Of a DNA stretch of 64,000 nucleotides, positions 43,172 through 57,409 are shown piece by piece. The stretch's first letter is position 1. Every line of letters begins with the position of its first letter. The stretch covers positions 744,001 to 808,000 of the forward strand of contig JACGZH010000005.1 of the NCBI GenBank assembly GCA_014706385.1, in the 5' to 3' direction. Below the pieces are notes generated by a model, which was not told the DNA's origin, searched no databases, and worked only from the letters and a program-made list of their open reading frames with translations. Source of the stretch: Phaffia rhodozyma (Eukaryota > Basidiomycota > Tremellomycetes > Cystofilobasidiales > Mrakiaceae). The translations under genes and the position numbers were made by a program.

Positions 43172-46100
43172 CTAGTTGGAGCTATTTCTCAGACGATCTC
43201 CGAAGCCGATCCCAGGTGAGAACGACCAACCACCACCGATACCAAGGCCCATACGAGGAGTCCCCATTCCACCCCAATGGCTCGCCGGACTACCTGTGTT
43301 TCTCGCGTTCAGGTGGATCAGCTCGTCCTCTACTGCTCTGCTGGAATCATATGGATCTTCCAACCGTGGAGTACCGGGTTGAAAGTCTCCATAATTTCCA
43401 CAATCGCCAAATCCAAGACCGAAACCGAGGATACCCATCTCGGCTCGATGCTGAAGCATGGCCGCCCCTGCCGGAGACTGACTAGTCAGTCCGTATGTCG
43501 TCTGTGAGGCGGGTGTTCGGATATTACTCGAATTAGCTGACGATGTGAGAATCGAGGCCGATTTTGGAGTAGAAGAGAACGGTGGGGGTGCCTTCCGTGC
43601 CGAGGCGGGAGAAAGAGAACCGTGGTTGTAAGGGAAGCTGTACGGCTTGGAGAGAGGTCGCCTAGGGCTGGACATCATTGGTTGCATCCCTGGCGTCTTG
43701 TAGGCGGAAGACGACGGGGGATTCATAGCATGAGCGATCAGCTCGCCGGTCGCACTGAGTCCTCGCCTGTGACCGGATCCTCCACCGCCAGCGGCAGAAG
43801 CTTTTCGACTCTGCAGCGGACTCATGTGCGCAAATGCAGGCATCGGGTTATGATGGATCGAGCTATGAAGCGGATTATGCATCATCGATGTGGTCCATAC
43901 CGAGGGTTCCTGAGATTCCTCATCGTTTGCGGTTGCTCGTAAAGAAGAGATTGGAGAGTAGACGCTATGGTTAATTGAGGTTGAAGTAGCAAAATGAGGA
44001 GACGGTGATGGTGGCGGGTGAGACTGAAGCTGCTGCTGATGATGATACGTTTGCTGCTCGTGTTGATGTTGATGATGGTGTTGGTGCTGAGATTGATAAT
44101 GCGACGATTGAGATTGATCCTGGGGTGTCAACCGGACTTGATCGAACTCGAATCCGGGCTGCAAACCTTCTCCTTCAAGATCTTCCTGAGCAGGGATCAT
44201 GATTCGTAGTGGGGTTGATTCTTCTCCCTCAATAACGGTGACGTTCTCCGGATCTCTCTGCGAGCTCTTGAGAAGAGCGCGATGAGCTTGAATCAAACTT
44301 GGCCGAGGCAATGTTGCCGGTCCAGGACTTGAAGACACCGGACTAGATATTGAAGGGGTCAAGTGAGGAAGACCCGACAGAGCACTAGGAGGCAGGATGG
44401 GTTGGCCACTGGATCCAATCGGCTCGTTGCTTTCAGCGAGAGAAGGGTTTCCAGAAGGTCCCCGAGATAACGCCCTTCGAGGGGTTGTAAAGTCATCTAG
44501 ATCCTGATCGTGCACCTTAGAGAGCTTCTCCTTCATGGTCGAATTCGATCGGTGCGAAGGATAAAGACCGTTTGAGTGATCGGAGTAACTGCTCATATTC
44601 GACTCAAAGGAGTGTCCAAAGCCAAGAGCGGGTGATGAGGTGGAAGGGGATGAGACAAAGACCTCATGAGCCCGAGAACTGGTGGGATTGGTGGGCCATC
44701 CATTCTGGAAGTCCAATCGTGCCTTCTTTCCTGGTGGAACCGGGGCAAACGCGGGAGGCCGAGGCGGACCCATGAGGCCTGGGTCTTGCTCATAGAACAC
44801 CTCAGGCTCGGGCAAACCTCGTTTGCTCTTCGAGCCTTTAGATGTAGGACCAGCAGGAGAGCCAGCTTTTCCTTTGGAACCCTTGCCTGAAGGAGGCAAA
44901 GTCCTGAAGAGAAAACAGCAACAATAGTCGACATATAAGCAAAAGAACTAGAATCTTTCTAGAATACAGACATGAAGAACTAGGTTGCACACTAACTTTT
45001 TTCTGAATCCTCCGCCTTCAAACTGTTGTTCTGTTCCTGGTTGTATGGCCCAGAGCATACCTTTCCCTTGAGGCCCTCCCTTTTCCCTCTCGACCTTGAT
45101 GAAACACTTGTTCAAGCTCAAGTTGTGTCTGATTGAATTCATCCATCCTGGATCACCCTTCTTATAGAACGGATATGCAGTCGAGATCCAGGTGTAGATC
45201 TCAGCGAGTGAGAGCCGTTGACGGGGATGGGCCAAGATCGATTGACCAATCATAGCTGCATACGAGTATGAAGGCTTATCCAGGGGTCGTGGATCGGATG
45301 GGACTCCTTGAGGTAGGAGATCGCACTCTTGAATATGGCTCATATCGACGGCTATATGCATACACATGACAAGAAAGATGAAAGTATCGGTTAGTTTCCA
45401 AGACCAAGCACCACTCTGACAACAATCTTTTTTGGATAAGAAGACGTACCGATTTCGTTGTCGTTGAGGGTATGGTTGTTGGTGGTTATGTTATTATTGT
45501 TGTTGTTGCTAGTGCTGTTAATCAGACCGCCCTTCTTCTTCTTTGATTTCTTATTCTCCGAGACAGGTTGAAGTCTGTCTTTTCCCTTCTGGAAATTGGA
45601 TTCCTCTTCCGCCGCTGGTTCCTCTTCCGGATCTTCCATCTCATCCTGTAGAACCCTCTGTCTCTGTTCGTCGTCATCCTCATCCCATTGGTTGGAACGA
45701 GGTATCGGATTCTTAGTCGTTCCCTCTCTTTCTGCTGCCAGCAGGCCAGCCTGTATCAAGCTTCCCATTGCACTTGGTAGGACGAACGACGGACTTGCCC
45801 AAGCGTTCGAAGGTATGTCTGAGGAGTTCGGAATCATTGAAGCCTCTCGAGGGGTCGATGATGTCTCAGACCCCTCGATGTGTGCTGGCAAGCTTGTGCT
45901 TTCCTCCCGACTAGATTGCCCAGGTGAGAGCAATCCTTCCTCAACCTCGCTTGACGATCGGATCACGACCTCTAGATCTTCCTTAGGTGACGTCGAAGCA
46001 GAATGGACGGAGAGAGGGCCAGCTGTGGACGGATTGGAAGGCGATGAATGCCAGTAGCACTCTGGCTCTGTCCGTGACAGCTCTCGACGATGGGTCAACT

Positions 46101-47124
46101 GATGTCGGGTAAGTTCAGCAGGAGCCCGGTACGAAGGCAGAAGCGATGGAAGCGGGCTCGCAAAAAACGGAGCGGCTGGGACGTGAGGACTGGGGATGAA
46201 TGGATCAGAAAGTGTTCGCTCAATCATGTTGAGCTTGGAATTAGGGAGATATCGGCCGTCGAGCGGTGTAATCGGCAGTCCACGCTGATAATCTGGATAG
46301 GCGGGAGGTCGAGGGTAGCGATGCGAACTGAACTGTGAGGTGGAAACCAGGGCATGGTTGGAGCCCGATGGATTGGACGAATTATTGGCAGAACGTGAAC
46401 AGGGCCGGGATGGAGATTGAGGATGAGGGACAGGCTGATCGAACTCATGTTGGTCCGTTGAGGGGCTTCCTTGATGTAGCGACAAAAGAGCACTGGCCGA
46501 TGAGTCTCGCCTAGACCGCCACCTCCTCTGTTCCTCCTCCCGAGCGAGAACGCTTCCGTTGAGGAGATTGTCCAGCATCCCTCCCTTATCAGATTCTTCA
46601 TCAATCTCGAACGACTGAGGTTCCGTTTCAGGCTCAGAGCTTGTGTCACTGAACTGGTAATCCATCAACGGTGGAGGCGTCAGCTCTTCATCCCCGCCGT
46701 TGTCCTCTCCTTCCTGGTTTGACCGGTTGAACTGTTCAAAGCTTTGTTGCTCTAGTGCCTTCTGATCGACCTCGCTCGCCATTTCAATCCCATCATTCAT
46801 TTGACTCTCACTCTTTGGCTCTTCCTGCTTCTTGTCTGTGTTGCCTTCTGAGCGAGCGGGCGGAGGTGAGGAAAGCTCTCCGATGGTAGGCCTCTGTTTA
46901 AGAACGCTAGAGGAACGAGCCATGACCTGCTCTAAGGACGGACGGTTCCTGGATAGAGGAGATGAAAAGTTTCGAGGAGGTGCCTCGCCTTGGAAGTGTA
47001 TAGGTACAGGTGCAGCGAGCGAGGTTGAAGACGAAGAAAACAACCCATCTACAGACCGCGTCTGGTGACCATCCAAGTAATTGGCTGCAGACTGAGAAAT
47101 GGGGAAAGGGCTTGAATCCGGCAT
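43172..47124 (-). CDS. Forkhead (winged-helix) transcription factor
   Basis: Three visible coding exons. Exon 1 (47124 to about 45449) codes for about 560 residues of Ser/Pro/Glu-rich sequence and ends in an Asn-rich run and LNDNEI. Exon 2 holds the DNA-binding domain: DKPSYSYAAMIGQSILAHPR, QRLSLAEIYTWISTAYPFYK, KGDPGWMNSIRHNLSLNKCF and IKVEREKGGPQGKGMLWAI. Exon 3 (about 575 codons) starts TLPPSGKGSKGKAGSPAG and is low complexity with His/Gln runs, ending at 43172. WMNSIRHNLSLNKCF is the recognition helix. The domain looks closer to HCM1/SEP1 than to FKH1/2, as no FHA domain is visible in the N-terminal exon. It likely controls cell-cycle or septation genes. Non-coding 5' exons are likely in the 2.2 kb upstream. 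Confidence 0.85.
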
Positions 47125-49349
47125 TTGACTGATGGATCGAGACTGAAGAAGTGGGGAAGGCCTGCTAACGTTGCAAGAGGCCGAAGAGGGGGTAGGTTGG
47201 TGTATGAGATGCTCGCTTGACTGGGTGGTGAGAAATCTGCTGAGATAGAAGAAGAGGAAGAGGAAGAGAAACAGGACCGTAAGTAAATCCGAAAAGAATA
47301 CGCATTCTTACTCAATATCGTAGCACGTCGAGACCTACCTTTTCACCCGTTCTGGTCCAGACTCTGTATCGAATCGGGATGATAAAGCGGCGTTCTTGGA
47401 TACCTCAGACGCGTTTAGCTCGCGAGGAGACGGAAGTGTAGTAACCGAGTTGGGAACAGATGTGGAGAACATCTTGATAGATCAACGCGATAGATTGAAT
47501 ATCGACCGAAACGCGAGATGCGGGACCGGACTAGATAGAAAGAGGCCGGCGAGTAGCGATAGCGTCGGTGATGTCTCTATGTGGAGGATAGGTCAAGTAA
47601 AACGTTAGCACGCGTCAAGTAGAAAAGGACGACAGAGGCAGTCGCGACCGGCATGAGAGGATGGGAAGGTGAAGGGATACAGGACGGACGGGCCTAGTTG
47701 AAAGAGTGAGTGTTAAGAAACCAAGGTACACCACCTACCTTGAATGCGAATCCTGAATGAAAATCAATTCTAGAGAGATGCGGAAAGGTTTGGGGGAAAG
47801 AGAACGGAGACGAGACACAGAAGGTCGTAGAACTTGCTTGCCTGCTGGCTGGAAGTAAGGATAGATGAAGACTGGATGGAGTTGTCAGGTACCTGCCCGT
47901 CTGATTTGGATAGAGTTGAGAGTCGTTCCTGGGATCGAAGAAGGTTCCAATACCGCGTTCGACTCGGTTTGGGCGAGACCTAGATGGAAGTGGATGGATG
48001 GATGTCCTTGATTTCGCAGGACTTGGAAGAGGAAGGAGAAAGGGAAGAGAGAAAGGAAAAGGGAAGGAACCGATGTGGGACGTGTCGTAGACGAAAGACG
48101 ACGACGTGACGAGAGTCGACAGTCAAAACGAGGAAAGGCTAATCGTCGGTATTCGTAGACGACGGGCAAAAGGGAGAAAAGGAAGGAAGCGAAGAGGAGA
48201 AAGGGGAGAAGAGAGAAGAAGAAAAAAGGAAAACAAGAGGAAGAAAACTTGCAAACAATCGGAAAAGGCCTGGGCTAAAAGATCCAGAGTGCCTGTTCGT
48301 TCTATCTCTCGCCGTCTGGTGCCTGTGATGATGACGCGCAGTCAGGAACATAAATTCACAACAATGGGTCCTTGCCCATCCCTCACTGCGCGTTATGTCA
48401 TGGGCTGGCTGTTTTGCTTGTTGTTTTCCTCTTGATCGGTTTTTCTCTTCCCTAAGCGGACAATCTCCTCTGAAGAGGAAGGATTCAACCAGCCCCCTCG
48501 CAAGTGTGTGTCCGCATCCAGACTTTGTTCGCACTTTTGTTGCCCATGTGTATGATAATTTTCAAGCGTTTTCACACGAGCTCGTCGATCTTCAACGGAA
48601 AGAAGTCATAGCGATCGTCTACTCTCCTGCATATCAGTTATATCCATATTTCGTGTGAGTATATAGAGATGCGTCCATACTGAATGGAAAAAGTAGATGG
48701 ATAGAGAGGAAAGATAAGATGAAACAGAAATAAAGCAATGCTTGGAGAAGAAAGTCAACAATTAAGAAAGTATCTAATCCAAATAGCAAACTATACAGAT
48801 CACACATACAACGAAACGTAGTTCAACCAGCCACAGGGCGCCTCTTCCGTATCAGACGTCAATCATCTGAGCTTCAGTTCTGGGACAACAGCAGTGACGT
48901 CGGGGGAGAAATCGTATTTGGTCTTGTGGGATCTCAATCCACAACGCCATGATGACTAGCTTTGGATGGAGGGAGTGTCCAACCTCGCTATAGACATGAC
49001 TTTCAAAGATGCCTCAACTAGGAGTCTCAGAGGGCGTACACCGTCAGACCAAATTTGGTCTTATCAAGACATACCCAAGAAACCAAGCTAAGCTTGGTCA
49101 AAGGCTGATATAACAAAGACCATAATCTAATCAGGTCCTTGACCAGGAAAATAATTGACATGACACGTGATATTGCCAGGCTGTGTTTACCACCACAATT
49201 TCAACCAAACCAATTTCTTATACTCGTTCTACGCTCAATCCAGCAAACCACTCAAAGAAATCCTCTGCTTTTCAAACCTTCTGTCCCTCTCTTTCATTAT
49301 AACATCACCAATAACACAAAGAACACACGGTATCAATCACAAGTGCAAC
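47125..49349. promoter_or_regulatory. Long divergent region: forkhead (-) / ESF1 (+)
   Basis: 2.2 kb between the two start codons. The forkhead side is purine-rich on the plus strand (47800-48260), matching a pyrimidine-rich leader on the minus strand. Two palindromes sharing ACCAA/TTGGT arms lie at 49047-49098. No gene or RNA was recognised. Confidence 0.4.
49047..49098. promoter_or_regulatory. Paired palindromes with ACCAA/TTGGT arms
   Basis: GACCAAATTTGGTC (49047-49060) is a perfect 14-base palindrome. ACCAAGCTAAGCTTGGT (49082-49098) is a palindrome around a single central base. Both lie 250-300 bases upstream of the ESF1 start. They could be dimeric factor sites; no factor is known to me. 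Confidence 0.3.
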
Positions 49350-52222
49350 ATGGCCCCTAAGGATGCTCGATTTGCCTCGGTTCAGTCGGATCCAAGATTC
49401 AGGAAACCGAAGCAGAGCAAGCTCAAGGTTGAATTGGACGACAGATTCAAGTCAATACTTGACGACGGGAAGGTCGGTGGTAAAGGAGATAAAGGTGAGT
49501 AAAATTAATAGCAGGCGTGGAAGATAATGTTGGCGGTTGCTTCTATGTTGTTTCATTTGGCATGACTTGAGCTATATGAAAGTTGACATATGGGGGCTTG
49601 ACTTTTTTACTCAATCATACTCACTAGCCAAAACCGATAAGTACGGTCGAAAGGTTACTGCGACGCACAACCGAGATCAACTTCGAAAGTTCTACCGATT
49701 AGGCCAGGACGATAAACTCGAGGAGAAGTCTGAGGCTGGTGTGCCGTCCGGTTCTGATGCTCCCTTCATCGATTATGCCCGAGGAGAAGGTCTTCTCGAA
49801 TCCTCTGGCGACGAAGATTCTGATGCTTCCTCGGATGACGAAGAAGAAGAGGAAGAAGAGGCGTTTGTAGAGCTTGGAGCCGGTCGATCCAAACCAAAAA
49901 AGAAGAGATCAGACTCAATGTCATCTTCTGACTTAGAAGTCGACCTGAATGAGGATGAAGACGAGACGGATCCTGCAGCTCTCGCTCGGCTCGAGGCTCA
50001 GGCGGCTAAATACGCTCAAGAGGAGGAAGAATATGAAAACGCAGAGCCAACGACAACGGAGAAGACGAACCGACTAGCAGTGGTCAACTTGGATTGGGAT
50101 CACGTTCACGCCACCGATCTTTACAAGGTCTTCTCCTCTGTCCTGGCTGGCAGGGATGGAAATACCGCGAGGGGCAAGATTGTAGACGTCAAGGTGTATC
50201 CATCCGAGTTTGGAAAGGAGAGAATGGAGCGAGAGGCAATTGAGGGACCGCCGCCAGAGTTGTTTATGAGTAACAAGAGAAAGTTTAAGTCTAAGAAGAG
50301 GGAAGTTATTGAGGATGAGATGGAAGAAATGGAGGATATGGAGAGCATGGAAGATGATGGTGTTGACGAAGAGGGTGCGGATACGGAGAGCGTTGATGGA
50401 GAAGGCGATCTTGAGGTTTCAGACGAAGAAGAAGTAGACGAGTTAGAGGATGATCAAGAGTTTGATGATGCATCCTCCCTCGTAGAGGAAGATGAGGGGG
50501 AGGATGTTGATCAAGACAAGCTCAGGAGCTATCAATTGGAGAGACTTCGGTAAGCCTTCATATTTTTTCTCTGCGCTGTGGCGATTCTATTGAATACCGA
50601 ATGCATTAAATGTTTGATGTATGCAGATATTATTATGCGGTCGCCACCTTCTCGTCTCCTGATGCCGCTGGATACATTCATTCTGAATGTGACGGAACAG
50701 AGTTCGAGAGGACAGCCAACATCCTTGATTTGAGATATGTTCCGGACGAGATGACTTTCGATGATGAGCCACGGTATGTTTTCCTATGTGTACTCTTTTT
50801 TTAAGTCTCGCGCTTGATGGCTGAAACTGATCGTATTATGTTTTGATATTTCTGTTCTACCTCTGCGTCGATTTCGATAGAGACGAGGCCAATGAAGATC
50901 CCAAGATCTACAAGGGTTTGGACTTTGTTACTGACGTAGGCTATTAGTTCCATTCACTTCATATAGTCTCCAGGTCCTCCGTTGACTTTTTCTTCTTTTG
51001 ACCCGTCACTGCCACCATAGGCTCTTCGAAACTCCTCCGTCAAGCTCACTTGGGACGACGACGCGCCGTCGAGAGTGGCGGTGACCAGACGGAAGCTCTC
51101 TCGAAAAGAAATTGACGAGCAAGACTTCTCAGCCTTCCTTGCTTCGGATTCTGAATCCGAGGATGAGGACGCTAGGTCGAACCTTCGACAACTCCTGCTT
51201 GGTAACATTGGCTCTCTCGATCGAGATACCGCCGATGGATTCGGGGGAGCGAGCGATGATGACGAGGAAGGAAAGGGTGCAGGAGGAATGGAAATAACCT
51301 TCGCTCCTGGACTGTCAGAAAGGACAAGCGCGGAGATTGACCCTAACGAGACCTCGCTCGAAGCCTACAAGCGGAAAATGCGAGACCGAAGAAAGGCTGA
51401 GAAGGAAAAGCGAGAGAAGGCGCGTGCGGAGAAGAATGGCGGTTCAAAGGAGGATGAGGACAAGGAGTCGGAGGATGAATTCTTCGGAGGATCCAGTGAT
51501 GAAGAAGAAGCTCCTAAGAAGGCTTCAAAGGGAGACAAGAAGAATGGGAAGAAGCCGTCTACCCGATCGACTGAGGACGATCAGCCGACTGAAACGACTG
51601 CTGCTCATCTGGACCTATTGACACTTCCTACGCCCTCAACCAACCCGCTTGCAATCGACGACTCAAAGCACTTCTCCATGACCGATATTATCAAGGAGGA
51701 GAAGAACGCTGGGGCCGGCAAGAAGCGTAAGCGTGCACCCCACAAGAAGACAAAGACTGCAGAAATGAGAGAGAAGGACAAGGAGTTGGGAGACACCGGA
51801 TTCGAGATCAACGTCAAGGATGAGCGATTCAACAAATTGAACGTTGACCACCGATTTGCTATTGACCCTAGCCATCCCCAGTATGTTTTTTTTTCCTTGT
51901 CCTCTCTCTTCTTTTGTCTTTTTCATAGCCCTTGTCAAGCCATGTACATTCACTAACAACTCTATATTTTATCCTATTCTCGCTGTTTAGGTTCAAGAAG
52001 ACTAAGGCAATGTCCAAGCTTCTTGAGGAGCGTAACAACCTTCGAGCCACGCAAGTCCCCTCAGAGACTGTTCCTGGGGCTGCCTCCAAACCGGTCAGCT
52101 CATCCAACAAGGATACCGAGCTTGAGAGCCTTGTCGCGTCTGTCAAGCGCAAGGCTGGATCTGCACAGTCCAATGGAAAAGGAGCAGATGCGGAGGGGAA
52201 GAAGAAGAGGAGACGACGATAG
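49350..52222 (+). CDS. ESF1: ESF1-like pre-rRNA processing factor
   Basis: The protein starts MAPKDARFASVQSDPRF and follows the ESF1 order: DDRFKSIL, KTDKYGRKV, a first acidic region, TNRLAVVNLDWDHVHATDLY (the NUC153-linked RNP-like core), VDVKVYPSEFGKERMEREAI, GPPPELF, RSYQLERLR-YYYAVATFSS, ANILDLRYVPDEMTFDDEPR, ALRNSSVKLTWDDDAPSR, then acidic and Lys-rich stretches, and the C-terminal DERFNKLNVDHRFAIDPSHP joined to FKKTKAMSKLLEER. It ends in a KKKRRRR tail at 52222. ESF1 works in the nucleolus in 18S rRNA maturation. The acidic runs are usual for the family. It is convergent with the chitinase gene. Confidence 0.92.
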
Positions 52223-52426
52223 AAATGTCCTTTCTCTTTCTAATGGCTTCCTTGTGTACCTTTCATCGCTTCCTTCCGATTTATCACTGTGTCGTGTTTA
52301 CGAAACTTTTCAATTGAGATTGATGACTACGAGTCAGTTCTTCAAGATATAAGCAAAGCTCGTCGGAAAGACGTCATCGTCGTCTCAATGAAATATTCCC
52401 TTTCGATCGTCTTTCTAACCGCTTAT

Positions 52427-55001
<2,575 letters not shown>

Positions 55002-55378
55002 TCGAGATCAAGAGCCCTCTATACAGAAAAGAGTTAAAATTAAGAGAAGAGAGGGAGAATGAGATCAAGAAATGCTTGGAAGTTTTCTGACGTAGTTGAA
55101 CTGCGCGCTTTCGGACGTGACTGATTTCTCAATCAAGTCGCGTTCATACGCGTCCGAATACAATCCACCTACCTTCACCACCCCATCCAACACATATATC
55201 ATCCTTCCGATAGTTCAGGCATGAATTGCTTCGCTTCATCCTCTACCCGTTCCCAATTTGCTCCTTGTACATCATCGCCAGTCTGTCTTTCCTTTATCCT
55301 CTTGATGAGCTAGACGTATCGGCAAACAGAGTTGGTCAAGCTAACAGACTTTCAATCAACATGTCATTCGAATCTTAG

Positions 55379-56798
55379 ATACATCGAAAGCTGGTCGTTC
55401 TCGGAGATGGTTAGTTCCAGAAACAAGGCGTTTGATTTGGCTACCAAAAGACTCATATCAGAAGCTTTCTGTGTTGATTAATATAGGTGCGACGGGCAAG
55501 ACATCTATGTTGACTGTTAGGAGCAGAGGGTACTTTCCAACCGGATACGAACCTACCGTGTAAGCTTACTCTTTTCAGCTCCTTCTCGCGTCTTTTACGG
55601 AGAACAATCATTGTTAAAGTAGGAAGTTGACCTTTTCGTTCTCGATCTTCAATCACAGATTCGAAAATTATGTTTGTGAGGTTCGAGTGGAGGGCAAATT
55701 GATGGAATTATCCTTGTGGGACACCGCGGGTGAGCATCCGTTCAAGCATCTCTGCACCTCAGCTTTCTTGCGATGATCTGATCCAGTGCTTGTACGACTG
55801 TCTCATTCTATAGGTCAAGAGGAATTCGATAGGCTGAGAAGCCTAAGTTATGCTGATACACATGTGAGTTTGTCTCGCATCTTCTTATCCGCTGCACGAG
55901 AACGTAGAATCTGATCACGTAAACCCGGACCTGTTAATATAATACAGATTGTCATGGCATGCTTCGCTGTAAGACTTAGTTCCAATTTCATTCTACTGCT
56001 CAACCATTTCAACATCCAGATTCTCAATCATACTGCTCGATGAACATCACTCTTACATAATGCATCCACAGGTCAACTCTAGAGTTTCACTAGAAAACAG
56101 TGCGTGAAATGATCTCTACTCTGGATATATTCATATCCGTGTCTTAACTTCGTCTTGTATTATATCTATCACCTACCAGTCGAATCGAAATGGATTCCGG
56201 AAGTTGCTGAGCATTGCCCGAATGTCAAGATCGTTCTCGTTGGTGAGCTATACCTTTTGCTGACCCTGTCTTTCAAATGAAGTATGCTCTACGGAAACGA
56301 ATCCCATCTAATAAATTACCACGGTCTACAACAAACCCGACTAGCCCTCAAGTGTGATCTGCGAGAGGACGAGGCATATCTTCAGAAGACAGATGGAGAT
56401 GTTATCACGTACGATGAAGGTTTGGAAGTAGCTAAGCGCATCCGCGCGGCTAGGTATCTAGGTAGGTGGTCTTTCTGTCACTTTCTATCGACTTCTCGTT
56501 TATTTTTACTCCAGGTAATGTCAGATCCGAGACTTTCTGACTGACATGGTATATCTCCTCTTCTTCTTCTTCTTCTTCTTTTATGTGTTCAACAGAATGC
56601 TCGGCGAAACATAACCGAGGTGTGGTAGAAGCATTCGATATGACAGCTTCCGTAGCATTGACCGCAAGACCTAGAGGAGGAGGATCCACGGGCTTGACGG
56701 GAGACCATCTTCATCTAGGTGGTGGCGGAGGTGTTGTTGAAAAGCTGAAAGGTGGTGGTTGGGGAAAGAAGAAAAATTCGGGTTGTGTGGTTATGTGA
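55379..56798 (+). CDS. RHO3: RHO3-like small GTPase
   Basis: The first sure exon (55379-55409) reads IHRKLVVLGDG and joins ATGKTSMLTVRSRGYFPTG (P-loop), YEPT-VFENYVCEVRV, LSLWDTAGQEEFDRLRSLSY, ADTHIVMACFA-VNSRVSLE, KWIPEVAEHCPNVKIVLVAL, KCDLRED (TKCD-type motif), YDEGLEVAKRIRAARYLECS and AKHNRGVVEAFDMTASVAL. The tail is Gly-rich and ends KKKNSGCVVM, a CaaX box for prenylation (stop 56796-56798). RLRSLSY, VALKCDLR and RYLECSAK fit the RHO3 branch, which acts in polarised growth and exocytosis. The start codon is unresolved: the in-frame ATG at 55361 is followed by TAG at 55376 just before this exon. A true first exon probably lies upstream. Confidence 0.85.
56558..56582 (+). repeat. (CTT)n tract at the end of an intron
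   Basis: About eight CTT units lie before the last acceptor of the RHO3-like gene, in the place of the polypyrimidine tract. Confidence 0.7.
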
Positions 56799-57083
56799 CC
56801 ATTGTGTGCGTGTTGCTGAAAGGGGGTAAGGCTCTGTCTTTCTTTCTCCGTCTCTATATTCTATTCCAATTTCTTTCTTTCTTCCTCCTTTAATTGGACC
56901 CTATGGTCAAACGTAGCTATATACACATTATCCTACTTTTCATCCTGCTTCTCTCAGCTTCTGTCTACCCTCGTTCTCTGCGCGCCTTATATCAAGGTTC
57001 TTCATATGCGACCGGTGTTCATAGGATTTCTTCATTATTTCTTTCCTCTGTTGTATCTGATAGCACTCTGATTCTTCTTTTTT

Positions 57084-57119
57084 TGTCTTGTCTTGTCTTG
57101 TCTCGTCTCGTCTCGTCTC
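57084..57119. repeat. Pentanucleotide repeat (TGTCT/CGTCT)
   Basis: Four TGTCT-type units are followed by four with T changed to C (CGTCT). The array lies in non-coding DNA between the convergent RHO3-like and oxidase genes. The block of changed units points to local duplication of a variant unit. Confidence 0.75.
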
Positions 57120-57409
57120 TCCTCTGCTTTGCTGTCCTTTCGCATCTGCTATTGGCATCGATGTCGTTTCTTACATAGTTCATCTGTTTGTCAAACATCC
57201 TTCAGACGCTTCTTCTGGTATTTCCTTCTCAAACTTTCTTTCGTTGCGGCACCCCTACTTTACACAAGATTTCTTTTTGCCCTTCTGACTCGTGTTGGTT
57301 CTCAAGCTAACCCAGAATAATACTGATCCATAACCATACAACATACACTGCGTTATTCTGGAAAGAAGTTCAACAACTTTGTGCCCGTGCTAGAATACAA
57401 ACCTTCTAC

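Noticed and set aside
48395..48658. 87-codon plus-strand frame upstream of ESF1
   Set aside because: Cys/Phe-rich without recognisable motifs, in pyrimidine-rich leader-like DNA.
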